Virus record (IMG/VR): IMGVR_UViG_3300013129_000032
Coordinates: 1 to 24,272 of that record
Direction: 5' to 3' (one strand)
DNA: 24,272 nucleotides
DNA from: a virus
Positions 8,007 through 16,717 of the stretch are shown piece by piece. Position 1 is the first letter of the stretch; every line of letters begins with the position of its first letter. The position numbers and the translations under genes are program-made. The notes beneath the pieces are model-generated. The model searched no databases. It saw nothing but the letters and a program-made list of their open reading frames with translations, and was not told the origin of the DNA.

Positions 8007-9485
8007 ATGTCTGCCAAAACCGAAGAATTTACAAAAATACACCAACAGGCAGTAATCGGGCACGCGCTGCAAGATTCTGAGTTTGTTCGCCAGCTTGATG
8101 CCATCGAGGTTAACAAAGACTGGTTTGCCACGACATCTGCGGTTCTGGTAGAACTGTGGTCCATCTTTGGTAAGTTCCGCGACAAATACAAACGGCCTCC
8201 CACGTTGCTTGAGTTTGAGGCCTTTGTCAGTACGCATGGTTCTGATAACACAGCCAGCCTTGCTAAGGCAGCTAGTGAGTGTGTCGGCATCGCCAATAAA
8301 GTAGGCATGGACATTATCCAGTCCAAGCTGACCAACTGGGCAAAGAGCCGCTTAATTGTCTCCCAGGCGATTGAGCTTAGTACTGCATTCAATGCAGGTC
8401 AGTACCAAATTGCCTACGAACTCTGGGAACAGGGTGCAAACAAGCTCCAGAAGCTGGACTCGACCCTTGGCCTTACTCCAGACGCCATGGAGTCAATGGC
8501 AGACCGCGTTTCCAGGGAGAAGTCTGAGCGTTACAAAGAGAACCTTAAGCCATTGGCTTACGGTGTCAATTTTCTGGACGATTCACTGATTCAGATTGCT
8601 CGCAAAGACTTGATTGTTATTGGGGCACGTACCGGCGTCGGTAAGACCGAAATAGCAAAAATCGTCGCCAAGTGCAATGCCGAAAGGGGTTTCCGAGTTA
8701 GTGCATTCTTCCTCGAAGCTGAGGAAAATGAAATCGAGCGGCGTATCAAGTACAACCTTTTGCTAGAGAGATTCCTTGACGAGAATCCAGGCACGGGCGA
8801 TTGCTTTGGCTATGCCGAGTGGCGTCTGGGGCGCTATAAAGAGACGTTGGATAAGTTCTCCGATGAAGTGGACGAAGAAATCAAGAAAAAATACTCGACT
8901 CTCAGTACGTACTACCGTGTGCGCGGCGACTTTGATATCGACACACTTGACCGAGAGGTCATGAAGGTCCACAAAAATTCTGACCTTATCATCATTGACC
9001 ACTTGCACTACATTGACCTCGACGGCAAGGACAGCAACAAGAACGACGAAATGGGCAAGCTGTTGAAGAAGTTGCGCTACCTAACCCTCGTGCTAGGTAT
9101 CCCCATTTTATGCATTGCCCACCTACGTAAAGGTGCATCTAAGAACATTGTCCCAGAGCTTGACGACTTCCATGGCTCTTCCGAAATCACAAAAATTGCC
9201 ACCACTTGTATCATGCTTGCACCTTGCAAAGAGTTTGTGTGTTCAGACCCAGACCAAGACATTTCCAGTGCTACATTTATTCGAGTTGCTAAGTTCCGCC
9301 TCGACGGTTCACGCACTGGCTACGTTGGGGTTGGATTTTATGACAGGAATAGGGGCATGTACTCGCAAAAATATTCTATTGGGCGTTTGAATTTTGCAGA
9401 GACAAAGTGGATTCCATTAAAGGCAATGTGGCCTTACTGGTCAACTGAGGCTAACCTTATCAAAGAGGTTCAAGAGGCTGGCTAA
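8007..9485 (+). CDS. dnaB: DnaB-like replicative helicase
   Basis: 492 aa RecA-fold hexameric helicase. The N-terminal region (about 1-170) is helical and probably the oligomerisation and primase-contact domain. The C-terminal ATPase has Walker A GARTGVGKTE at 206-215, the Glu-containing FFLEAEE strand at about 234-240, Walker B LIIIDH at 327-332, an AHLRKG arginine/lysine motif near 371-376, and the DnaB H4-like motif ELDDFHGSSEI at 384-394. It would unwind the fork ahead of the split DnaE polymerase. No primase domain is fused to it and no separate primase is visible in the window. The stop overlaps the next gene as TAATG. Confidence 0.92.
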   Translation: MSAKTEEFTKIHQQAVIGHALQDSEFVRQLDAIEVNKDWFATTSAVLVELWSIFGKFRDKYKRPPTLLEFEAFVSTHGSDNTASLAKAASECVGIANKVGMDIIQSKLTNWAKSRLIVSQAIELSTAFNAGQYQIAYELWEQGANKLQKLDSTLGLTPDAMESMADRVSREKSERYKENLKPLAYGVNFLDDSLIQIARKDLIVIGARTGVGKTEIAKIVAKCNAERGFRVSAFFLEAEENEIERRIKYNLLLERFLDENPGTGDCFGYAEWRLGRYKETLDKFSDEVDEEIKKKYSTLSTYYRVRGDFDIDTLDREVMKVHKNSDLIIIDHLHYIDLDGKDSNKNDEMGKLLKKLRYLTLVLGIPILCIAHLRKGASKNIVPELDDFHGSSEITKIATTCIMLAPCKEFVCSDPDQDISSATFIRVAKFRLDGSRTGYVGVGFYDRNRGMYSQKYSIGRLNFAETKWIPLKAMWPYWSTEANLIKEVQEAG

Positions 9486-10072
9486 TGCGTAAGAAGAAAA
9501 AAAACTTCGAGGAACACACAATTGTTGAACTCAATCCCAAGTATCGGGAGTTATATCTGTTTGGGCCAATTGATACGCCAACGGCTGGCGAACTAATTTT
9601 CCACCTGCGACAGCTGGACCGCACGCGAGGTCCAATCCAGCTTGTGCTCTCTTCCCTCGGTGGCGAGGAAGGTGCAGGATGGGGCATTTACGATGCAATC
9701 AGAACGGCTAACAACGATGTGCATTGCTATGCCTACGGTGAGTGTCAGTCAATTGCTACCCTGATTATCCAGGCCTGCAAGACTCGGATGCTTTCAGAGA
9801 ACACCCGCTTTATGATTCACAACGGTGGCGTAGCGGCAGACATGACGACCAACCAGGTAATTGCCCTGGCGAAAGAGGTAGAGGCTCTGTCAGCTATGTA
9901 CTACTCCACCCTTTCCCTCCATTCTGGTGTTCCAGCTGAGGAAATTCAATCCCTCTGTGCAAACGACTACTACATGTCTGCAGCGACTGCAGTACAGAGA
10001 GGTTTTGCAGATGGAATTATCAAAAAGAATAATAATGTGAGAAGCAGAAGGGGTAAGAAGCGTGCTAAATAA
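9485..10072 (+). CDS. ClpP-like serine peptidase
   Basis: 195 aa, the usual size of ClpP. The conserved substrate-binding strand is seen as LSSLGGEEGAG (about 55-65). The full triad is present: Ser89 in YGECQSIAT, His112 in MIHNGG, and Asp161 in CANDYYMSAATAVQRGFADGI, which copies the ClpP arrangement around its Asp. There is a short basic N-terminus and a basic tail, and no signal peptide. Phage ClpP-like peptidases often act in capsid maturation, but this one lies between the helicase and a membrane protein, and another protease candidate occurs in the head block. Its role could be turnover of phage or host proteins; no partner unfoldase is visible here. It overlaps its upstream neighbour by one base and its downstream neighbour by 11. 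Confidence 0.9.
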   Translation: MRKKKKNFEEHTIVELNPKYRELYLFGPIDTPTAGELIFHLRQLDRTRGPIQLVLSSLGGEEGAGWGIYDAIRTANNDVHCYAYGECQSIATLIIQACKTRMLSENTRFMIHNGGVAADMTTNQVIALAKEVEALSAMYYSTLSLHSGVPAEEIQSLCANDYYMSAATAVQRGFADGIIKKNNNVRSRRGKKRAK

Positions 10073-10673
10073 GAAGACTGCAATTATAGCTATCGTAGCA
10101 ACAATCGTACTGGCAGGTGCATTCACGGCAGGCCGATATACTGCGCCCACCAAGGTCAAGACTGTGGAGGTTGAGAAGCGTGTTGAGATTCACCACGAGA
10201 CCAAGCAGACTACCGTGAACCTGGAGGAAATTAAGACGCTAATCACCCAGATGACTGCCTCAAAGAAATCCAACCTGCAGAGGACCACCACCACGACCGT
10301 CAAGCCTGATGGAGAGAAAACCATTACAGAGACGGAGATTGACAAGAGCGAGACCAGCACCCAGACCAATACCAATTCGTCCTCTCAGACTAAGTTGAAT
10401 GTGGACGAGCTTGTGAAGCTCTGGAAAGAGAGTACAGTCGAGAAGGTCAAGATAGTCGAGAAGGAAGTAGACAGGCGTCCCAAGTGGTCTGCAGGTGTTC
10501 AGCTTGGCTTGTCTCTGACCGACCCACTTGGCAGCACAAAGCCAGTCATACCTATCCCCGATCAAATGATTTTAGGGGTGTTTGTTGAACGAAATTTGTT
10601 TTGGGGTGTCAATCTAGGACTATGGGCAAATAGTAGGCTTGATGGAGGCATTCAAGCCAGAATCGGATTCTAA
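10062..10673 (+). CDS. Membrane-anchored protein with a beta-rich C-terminus
   Basis: 203 aa; not recognised. GTG 10062 is chosen because AGGGGTAAG lies just upstream. Residues about 6-25 form one hydrophobic segment after a short basic end, a signal anchor that would place the rest outside the cytoplasm. Then come charged heptads (VKTVEVEKRVEI), a Thr/Ser/Lys-rich low-complexity stretch (about 65-110), a second charged helix, and an amphipathic C-terminus ending in GGIQARIGF that resembles alternating beta strands. An inner-membrane or spanin-like role is conceivable, but no lysis cassette surrounds it. It overlaps the ClpP-like gene by 11 bases. Confidence 0.75.
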   Translation: MLNKKTAIIAIVATIVLAGAFTAGRYTAPTKVKTVEVEKRVEIHHETKQTTVNLEEIKTLITQMTASKKSNLQRTTTTTVKPDGEKTITETEIDKSETSTQTNTNSSSQTKLNVDELVKLWKESTVEKVKIVEKEVDRRPKWSAGVQLGLSLTDPLGSTKPVIPIPDQMILGVFVERNLFWGVNLGLWANSRLDGGIQARIGF

Positions 10674-10674
10674 A

Positions 10675-11691
10675 ATGGACAGCTTGATAAATAGAGGCAA
10701 TGTACCTGGATGGACCAATCTCGCAATCGGTGAAGCTACCGTAGTGAGAGAGGCATACGCAATTGCGCGGAACCGCCCGGTAGACTGGGTGGCAGAAGAC
10801 ATCGCATACCCTCAATGCGAGGGGCTTCCGCAGCTGACGAAGGCTATTATGGCTTACTCAATCGCCAACGGTATCTGTGACGAGGACCACCCTGGTCACG
10901 TAGTGGTTACCAATGGAGCGACCCAGGCCTTGTTGGCAGCTATTCACCAGTACAAGAAGGTCTACGCAGAGGCACCCTACTGGCCGAGAATCCCTGTCTT
11001 GGCTGGCGACAAGTTCACCTCTGTGTCACCTGACAAAAAATACTTTGACGGTACTGTCTCTGTCGTCACCTTCCCTAATAATCCAACCGGCAATGACGAT
11101 GGGGTCCACCTTCCAGGTGAGTCGATAATTTGGGACTCGGTGTATGCATCTGATATTTACGGTTTTAACCAAAACTCAGAAGAGGCTCAGTCGCTTAAGC
11201 GGGCAGATGTTATAATCGGCTCAATGTCCAAGGTGTTTGGCATGTCTGGTCTTCGGGTAGGTTGGGCAATCTTCAGAAAGCGGGAAGAGGCTGAACTGGC
11301 TGCAAAGTACGTTGAGACCACCACGTCAGGCGTCTCCACGTTGTCACAGCTGATGGCAATCGATATGCTTGAGCACAACATGAAATTCGAGGTCATTTAC
11401 AAGAAGGTGCGCGAGTCCATCAGGAACACGATTTCTCAGAATGCTGCAGCAATTAAATCCGTGCTGCCTCAATGCCATATGGATGGCGCACTTGGTAAGA
11501 GTGGCGGTATGTTTGCTTGGATTAATGCCACGGACGATGCTGACCGTTTCAAAAATGCATTTAATGCCGCAAAGGTGTTCGTTGTTCGTGGCGACGCATG
11601 TGGGGTATCAAATAACTACTTCCGCCTCAACTGTGCTGCATCTACCCTGGCTGTCAGAGAGGCTGTAGAGAAGCTGAAGAAGGTATTTTAA
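10675..11691 (+). CDS. PLP-dependent aminotransferase (class I/II, fold type I)
   Basis: 338 aa from ATG 10675, two bases after the previous stop and right at the usual family beginning (TNLAIGE). An ATG at 10642 and a TTG at 10639 would add only an unlikely tail. All hallmark residues are present: NGATQAL phosphate-binding region (80-86), NNPTGN (135-140), D154 and Y157 in WDSVYAS, Schiff-base Lys186 in SMSKVFGMSGLRVGW with Arg194, and the carboxylate-binding Arg317 in YFRLNCA. It is shorter than the usual 390-400 residues. The stretch around SKVFGMSGLRVGWAI resembles the alliinase/TAA1 branch as well as class I enzymes. The substrate is unknown. An enzyme of amino acid metabolism is rare in phages; base hypermodification or an auxiliary metabolic role are possibilities. 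Confidence 0.92.
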   Translation: MDSLINRGNVPGWTNLAIGEATVVREAYAIARNRPVDWVAEDIAYPQCEGLPQLTKAIMAYSIANGICDEDHPGHVVVTNGATQALLAAIHQYKKVYAEAPYWPRIPVLAGDKFTSVSPDKKYFDGTVSVVTFPNNPTGNDDGVHLPGESIIWDSVYASDIYGFNQNSEEAQSLKRADVIIGSMSKVFGMSGLRVGWAIFRKREEAELAAKYVETTTSGVSTLSQLMAIDMLEHNMKFEVIYKKVRESIRNTISQNAAAIKSVLPQCHMDGALGKSGGMFAWINATDDADRFKNAFNAAKVFVVRGDACGVSNNYFRLNCAASTLAVREAVEKLKKVF

Positions 11692-11692
11692 C

Positions 11693-11938
11693 ATGGAACG
11701 GATTGTTAGGAGAATCAGAGTAGGTGACGGCAGTGGCGAGAAGGTAATCGTCAAAATCCTTGACATTGATTCTTCTGGACCAGAAATTCCCAGACGGCAG
11801 TTTCAATTTCTCAAAGACGTTGTTATCGACGGAGAGGTTAACTTCGCTCTATACGCAGGAAGACTGCCGTTCGAGAAGCTAGAGATGACGCACGACGGTA
11901 GTAGATGGGTCATAAAAATAGAGGCAACCGAAGTATGA
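11693..11938 (+). CDS. Small unknown protein
   Basis: 81 aa; not recognised. It looks like a compact beta-rich domain with alternating charged and hydrophobic residues and no cysteines. It begins one base after the aminotransferase stop and ends in an ATGA overlap with the next gene, so it is firmly inside the operon. Co-transcription with the aminotransferase suggests, but does not show, a related task. Confidence 0.75.
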   Translation: MERIVRRIRVGDGSGEKVIVKILDIDSSGPEIPRRQFQFLKDVVIDGEVNFALYAGRLPFEKLEMTHDGSRWVIKIEATEV

Positions 11939-12645
11939 CAAAAGAAAATCTTGATAAGATTGTTCAAAAACTGAAAGTCGCAGCTGCCGAGGAGGGGAGA
12001 GCCCAACTGCTTGCAGACCTGACATTCGCTGCAGAAGAATTTGGAAATCAATGCAAAGACAGTGCATTGGCAAGGACTACTTTAGTCCCGTTGCTTTACA
12101 GTCCAGACGTTGTTGTCCGCGAGGGTGCTCTAATAGGTATTCAAGGCCACATTGACAATAACGTTGCCCTGTTGCTTGCAGACATGGTACGGAATGACCC
12201 GAGTCCAACCATAAGAGACTGCGCTGCCCAAACCTTAGACTACCACTCATCGGTATTGCTGTCAGAAGAATTAGTTAATAAAATAAACCACTTGCCACCA
12301 AAAAATGAAGAGATTAAGGTAATACAAATGAAACCACCCAATATGCTGTTTTTTACGGATGAACACGTTGTACTCTGCCTTGCTCCCAATAGACCAGACA
12401 ACAAGACAGCAAACAAAGGCCTGTCGTTACTCAGCGGAGAAAAGTCCCTGATGCGGTTGGAGGTATTTGCTCCCCCTACTTCTGTCGGGAGGGCAGATTG
12501 CGTTTACGTGGAAGAGGACTGGAGCAAAGACTACTACAGGAACGCTTATACCGGTATCGTTCCAGACAAAAAGGTCGTTGTTATTCCACGCTCTGCAGTT
12601 GTGGCGTGGGGTTACAAACCACTGACGGCGGGACCAAATGATTAA
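11935..12645 (+). CDS. HEAT-repeat-like unknown protein
   Basis: 236 aa from ATG 11935, which overlaps the previous stop (ATGA) and has GAGG upstream; an ATG at 11905 is less likely. Residues about 10-115 form short paired helices with the HEAT-type pattern, for example SPDVVVREGALIGIQGH followed by NDPSPTIRDCAAQTL, where Asp and Arg occupy typical repeat positions. The second half (about 120-236) is a different, beta-rich domain that I do not recognise. HEAT-like repeats normally serve as protein-binding scaffolds. It overlaps the next gene by eight bases. Confidence 0.8.
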   Translation: MTKENLDKIVQKLKVAAAEEGRAQLLADLTFAAEEFGNQCKDSALARTTLVPLLYSPDVVVREGALIGIQGHIDNNVALLLADMVRNDPSPTIRDCAAQTLDYHSSVLLSEELVNKINHLPPKNEEIKVIQMKPPNMLFFTDEHVVLCLAPNRPDNKTANKGLSLLSGEKSLMRLEVFAPPTSVGRADCVYVEEDWSKDYYRNAYTGIVPDKKVVVIPRSAVVAWGYKPLTAGPND

Positions 12646-13645
12646 TCTGGTAGTTGGCGATGTACATTGCACGCCTGACGAGTTGGAAGACTGTGAACGT
12701 CTCCTGTCGCTCGTGGTGACCACGATAGACAAGAACCGAGACATTGACACCATCACGTTTCTTGGCGACCAATTTAATACGCATGACGTGCTAAATGTTC
12801 GCTGCATCGAGCTTTGGCGTCGATACTTGGAGCTGTTTGCAGGTTCACCTAACATCGAGAAAATTATCTTGATGGTTGGCAATCACGACCAAGTGACACC
12901 AACCAGCGGTTACCCCCACTCCATGATTTCATTTGTTGGAATGAATAAGGTGACAGTGGTAGACAAGCCTGTCGTAATAAATGGGAATGGCTTTATGCCG
13001 TATTACTTCGACCATTCCCAGTTCATTGAGGCATTCAATGCGCTGAACGTAAAGACGGTGTATTGTCACCAAACGTTCCAAGGTGCATTGTTTGAGAATG
13101 CGTTCTATGCACCTGACGGCATTGACCTTGCCCTCTTGAACAACAAGAAAATCATCTCAGGGCATATCCACCTGCCTCAAGAGATTGGGCGTGTGACGTA
13201 CGTTGGCGCTCCACGTTGGCGTACCAGGAGTGATGCAGATATCGACAGGAAGCTGTCTCTCTACAATGGAGACGGCGACTTAATTAACACAGTAAATACC
13301 GGCATTGCTTGCTCTGTCATTCGCTCGTTTGCTATTAGAGTAGATAGCGAAATCACCGCTGCGCACTTCGAGCATGTCAAAGCCTGGGACAAGACACTGA
13401 TTGACATCTATGGACCAGACAAGGCTTACGTCGATGAGATGCAGGAAGCAGTCAAAAAACTTGTCCAAGGCAAGAAGGTCGTCTTCCGTATGTTTGCCGA
13501 CAACAAGAAGGCCAAGCTCAAGCGAGTGTCTGAGAAGGAAGGCATACAGGCTGCCTTTGATAAGTTCCTTAACTCTTTCGCACCACCTAAGGGGACCTCA
13601 AAAGAGAGACTGCGACAGATGCTGCATGAAAGGGGAGGTATTTAA
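12638..13645 (+). CDS. Mre11/SbcD/gp47-like metallophosphoesterase
   Basis: 335 aa calcineurin-like phosphoesterase. All metal-ligand motifs appear in order: GDVH (D8, H10), GDQFNTH (D44), GNHD (N82, H83), CHQTFQG (H144) and GHIH (H176, H178). The C-terminal third (about 215-335) is a charged helical extension. This layout fits Mre11, SbcD and T4 gp47, nucleases that process DNA ends together with an ATPase (SbcC, gp46). No SbcC-like gene is present in the window, so the partner may lie elsewhere or be absent. The gene overlaps both neighbours by a few bases. Confidence 0.85.
   Translation: MINLVVGDVHCTPDELEDCERLLSLVVTTIDKNRDIDTITFLGDQFNTHDVLNVRCIELWRRYLELFAGSPNIEKIILMVGNHDQVTPTSGYPHSMISFVGMNKVTVVDKPVVINGNGFMPYYFDHSQFIEAFNALNVKTVYCHQTFQGALFENAFYAPDGIDLALLNNKKIISGHIHLPQEIGRVTYVGAPRWRTRSDADIDRKLSLYNGDGDLINTVNTGIACSVIRSFAIRVDSEITAAHFEHVKAWDKTLIDIYGPDKAYVDEMQEAVKKLVQGKKVVFRMFADNKKAKLKRVSEKEGIQAAFDKFLNSFAPPKGTSKERLRQMLHERGGI
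13631..13638 (+). promoter_or_regulatory. Strong ribosome binding site for the gene at 13645
   Basis: AGGGGAGG lies seven to eight bases before ATG 13645 and inside the end of the phosphoesterase gene, fixing the start despite the TAATG overlap. Confidence 0.7.
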
Positions 13646-14100
13646 TGTCAACTAAAGACGAAAGCGTGGGGAACATCTCTTCCGTTACGGAGGAAGGTGA
13701 CGGTATCAAGAAACAGCTGATGCAGTTGAAGCCCATCCTCAAACAGTTTGGCATCATGCACGAGGCGCAGGTGATGCAAGTCAAACTGTGGCCATACGCA
13801 GTGGACCCAAAACTTGAAACCTCTGTGGCAGAGGTAGACATCGAAGGTGCAGTACTGTCCTATAAATGGAACTCTGCATTTATCAATCCAGACAAGCCCT
13901 ACTTCGAGCGTCTGACTGAATTGCAAAATACCGTAAAAATGTTTTTTGGTTCCGAGTGGGAACTGAAGGTACTTTTGAATGGTAATCCAATCTTTCCTGT
14001 AACAAAGGAAAAGCCGCCAAAGAAGGCCAAGAAGAAGAATGTCAAATCAGCTAGAAAAAAGAGGAGAGCAAGTACTGTCCCTCGAAGAACTAGGAAATAA
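13645..14100 (+). CDS. Unknown protein with a basic tail
   Basis: 151 aa; not recognised. Residues 20-115 look globular (mixed alpha/beta, aromatic FFGSEWEL). The last 35 residues are almost entirely Lys, Arg, Pro and Ala (PPKKAKKKN, ARKKRRAS, PRRTRK), suggesting nucleic-acid binding. The final 62 bases also encode the start of the next gene in another frame, so the basic tail may have arisen by extension into that gene. It sits directly before the terminase genes. Confidence 0.75.
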   Translation: MSTKDESVGNISSVTEEGDGIKKQLMQLKPILKQFGIMHEAQVMQVKLWPYAVDPKLETSVAEVDIEGAVLSYKWNSAFINPDKPYFERLTELQNTVKMFFGSEWELKVLLNGNPIFPVTKEKPPKKAKKKNVKSARKKRRASTVPRRTRK

Positions 14101-14725
14101 CCACCCGTGGTTGACAGCGCCAGAGCTATCAGCACTTAGGTATTTCTACGTCAATTTCAAGAAGGGTGGGTCTGAGACCTATCCCCTATCGGAATCCGTG
14201 AGTGAGAATCTGTTCGCAGTTTTCTTGCAGGGTAGAACCTTGTCTGAAATCAGGGCATTGCGGTCTGAGTTTGGCCTGGGACAGATAGTCCACACTGCAG
14301 TTGCAAATAATTGGGACACCAAAGCTCGTGACTACATTGCCTTAGCCGGTGAGAGGGCAAAGGCACGGGCTCTGATTACCATTGCCCAGGGCATCGACCT
14401 TGCGGCAGATATGATGGGCGTTATGCGCAAGATGCATGGCGACAACATGGCCATGTACATGATGACTGGTGATGTAACCTACCTGGAGAAGGCAGATCAA
14501 ACACCTGCCCAAGCCATCAAGCAATTGAAGGAAATTGTAGAAGCTCTGATGAAGCTGACAGGACAAGACCAGAAGCGTTCTATCGGTGGCACTATTGAGG
14601 TGAAGCACAGTGGCCTCCCCATTGTCCCCACTGCCCACTTGCCGCTGCCTGAAGACACAGAAGCAGATGTTCTCTCTATTTGGGCAACCAAAGAGAAAGA
14701 AAAAATCAAGAAGAGCTTAGAGTAA
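14039..14725 (+). CDS. terS: Terminase small subunit candidate
   Basis: 228 aa immediately upstream of TerL, ending on the base before the TerL ATG. Residues about 60-98 (TLSEIRALRSEFGLGQIVHTAVANNWDTKARDY) have the shape of the helix-turn-helix plus tryptophan seen in many phage TerS proteins that recognise packaging sites. A central helical part with a Met-rich stretch (DMMGVMRKMHGDNMAMYMM, about 122-140) may mediate ring assembly. The C-terminus is charged and could contact TerL. Assignment rests on position, size and the HTH-like segment. The start lies 62 bases inside the previous gene. Confidence 0.65.
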   Translation: MSNQLEKRGEQVLSLEELGNNHPWLTAPELSALRYFYVNFKKGGSETYPLSESVSENLFAVFLQGRTLSEIRALRSEFGLGQIVHTAVANNWDTKARDYIALAGERAKARALITIAQGIDLAADMMGVMRKMHGDNMAMYMMTGDVTYLEKADQTPAQAIKQLKEIVEALMKLTGQDQKRSIGGTIEVKHSGLPIVPTAHLPLPEDTEADVLSIWATKEKEKIKKSLE

Positions 14726-16717
14726 ATGAGCGACGAAGAAGATATCAAACTTGCAGACGAAGAAGCCCTTAAAAGACGGTTTCTCTTTCGCATCTGCAAG
14801 AACAAGCAAGAGCTGCACGACTGGATAGTGATATTCCTTGCCTTGGACCTGCCCGATGGGATGGTCGATGAGGCAACTACATCCTCACCCATGGACATGG
14901 TGTGGGAGGTGTACAGTAAGATGCTTGAGGGTACTGATGAAGAGTTTATGCGGGTGCTGTACTTCGCGAGTCGTGACTCTTTCAAGACTCTCTCAGCCTC
15001 CGTAATCGAAGTCTTGGCCTTGCTCCACTGTGGTAGAAATGTTGCTCACATGGCGGCTATCCAAGACCAAGCCCTGAAGGCGCAGGAGTACGTCAAACGC
15101 TCTTTCCGTCGTCCCTACCTGCGCGATTTCGTTGTTGGTGATAACGAGCGTATGACAAAAATCGTGCGCTTCTACAATCCACGCACCAGACACTCCCTCA
15201 CCCAGGATGAATATGCCGCCTATAATGCAGACGAGAAGGGTGAGTTTATTGAAATCAAGAAGGTCATTGACGAGTACGTCGAGAAGGACCACTACGTCAA
15301 AATCGTTATTTGTACGATGGCCGGTGCCAACAGCGAACACGTCCCTTTGTTTGTAATTGATGAGGTTGACGTTGTTTCTAACCCAGCTGCCTATGCAGAA
15401 TCTCAGAACATTCCTGCCGGTCGTGGCAAGAATCTGCCAATTACCATGCTTACCTCAACCAGGAAGCAAGCATTCGGTTTGGTGCAGAAGGAAATCGACA
15501 ATGCAAAGAACTCTGGCCTCAAAATCCGTTCATGGAACATTATTGACGTAACACAGGCCTGTCTTCCATCCAGACACAAGCCTGAGAAGCCCAGGCTCAA
15601 GCTGTATGTCTCAGATGAGGACTTGCGCCATGTAGATGAGCAGACATATGCTTCCATGAACATCAAAGAAAAGGAAACCTACTTTCCTATGGAGGGTTTT
15701 GCAGGTTGCAAAAACTGCAAGCTATTCCCTGCATGTAAGACACGTCTGGCAACTCACCAAAAATCAACGTCGTCTCTGCTCAAGACCATCCCTGAAACCA
15801 TCGGTAAGTTCAATGGTAACTCAACTGAAATGGCCCAGGCGCAGCTTCTGTGCCGCAAGCCAAGTTCGTTTGGCTTGGTGTACCAGCGACTAAATAAAAT
15901 GGTACACGTCATTACGCCAGCCCAGGCGCACGAGAAAATATTTGCCGAGGCTCCACCCGGAGATCCAAAGGACTTCACCAAGGCCCAGCTAATGGTGATT
16001 CTAAAGGAGACCCGAAGCGGACAATTTATTGGTGGTATCGACTGGGGGCATACACACAACTTCGTGTACACCCAAGGTCTCAAAGAGGGCGGCAGGTGTT
16101 TCGTGACCCATTTTGTGACCATGCCAGGCCTCGACCCAGACCAGATGCTAGAGTCCTGCGAGCCATTTTTGCAATACAGTGCAGGCATCTTTCCTGACAA
16201 TGCAGACCCAAAGATGATAAAACTCTTTTCAAAAAAGGGGTTTAACATGAAAAAGACCGAGAAAGGTGCAGGCTCTGTTGTTGGTGGCATAAGCGTTGTT
16301 AAATGGTTGTTAAATCCTCCTGGTACTGACCAGCCTAATTTGTATTTTATCCATGACATCGGTGAAGACCCGATGATGAATTTGTCGATAAATAACATTG
16401 CCCAGTACCACTGGAAGAAGGACGCTGCAGGGAGGATAACTGAAATCCCAGATGATGACGATGACGACGAAGCAGACGCTCTGCGCTACATGCTGTCCGG
16501 TGCATTCAAGATGTCCACCGGTCTGGTGGTTTCAAAGGAAGTAGAAGAAGGGCCAAAGAATGTTTACAAAGAGGACAGCTGGATGACAAAAATGATTCAA
16601 CAGCGCCTGGGGTCAGCTTCTAACGGCAGCGATTTTTTATCAAACGTGGATGAGTCTCAGGACAGTTCTGAAAAACAGGGCGGCAAGGGCGGCGGCGGAA
16701 TTATCTGGGATATATAG
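14726..16717 (+). CDS. terL: Terminase large subunit (packaging ATPase and nuclease)
   Basis: 663 aa motor that cuts and pumps DNA into the prohead. The ATPase has a deviant Walker A, ASRDSFKTLS (81-90), where the usual glycines are replaced as in other TerLs; Walker B LFVIDE (208-213); and TSTRK coupling motif (243-247). The RNase H-like nuclease shows GGIDWGHTHN (D439), FPDNADP (D491, D494) and the Asp-rich DDDDDDEADALRYML (about 576-590). Between the two domains are cysteines C279, C328, C331 and C337, the last three as C-x2-C-x5-C, a likely metal site not found in textbook TerLs. A Gly/Lys-rich tail follows. It abuts the TerS candidate directly. Confidence 0.95.
   Translation: MSDEEDIKLADEEALKRRFLFRICKNKQELHDWIVIFLALDLPDGMVDEATTSSPMDMVWEVYSKMLEGTDEEFMRVLYFASRDSFKTLSASVIEVLALLHCGRNVAHMAAIQDQALKAQEYVKRSFRRPYLRDFVVGDNERMTKIVRFYNPRTRHSLTQDEYAAYNADEKGEFIEIKKVIDEYVEKDHYVKIVICTMAGANSEHVPLFVIDEVDVVSNPAAYAESQNIPAGRGKNLPITMLTSTRKQAFGLVQKEIDNAKNSGLKIRSWNIIDVTQACLPSRHKPEKPRLKLYVSDEDLRHVDEQTYASMNIKEKETYFPMEGFAGCKNCKLFPACKTRLATHQKSTSSLLKTIPETIGKFNGNSTEMAQAQLLCRKPSSFGLVYQRLNKMVHVITPAQAHEKIFAEAPPGDPKDFTKAQLMVILKETRSGQFIGGIDWGHTHNFVYTQGLKEGGRCFVTHFVTMPGLDPDQMLESCEPFLQYSAGIFPDNADPKMIKLFSKKGFNMKKTEKGAGSVVGGISVVKWLLNPPGTDQPNLYFIHDIGEDPMMNLSINNIAQYHWKKDAAGRITEIPDDDDDDEADALRYMLSGAFKMSTGLVVSKEVEEGPKNVYKEDSWMTKMIQQRLGSASNGSDFLSNVDESQDSSEKQGGKGGGGIIWDI

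Noticed and set aside
10639-10674. Earlier start (TTG 10639 or ATG 10642) for the aminotransferase
   Set aside because: It would overlap the previous gene by over 30 bases and add an atypical tail; ATG 10675 follows the stop as in neighbouring genes.
15754-16398. 214-codon reverse frame inside terL
   Set aside because: Lies fully opposite the nuclease-coding half of terL with its motifs intact; no start signals.
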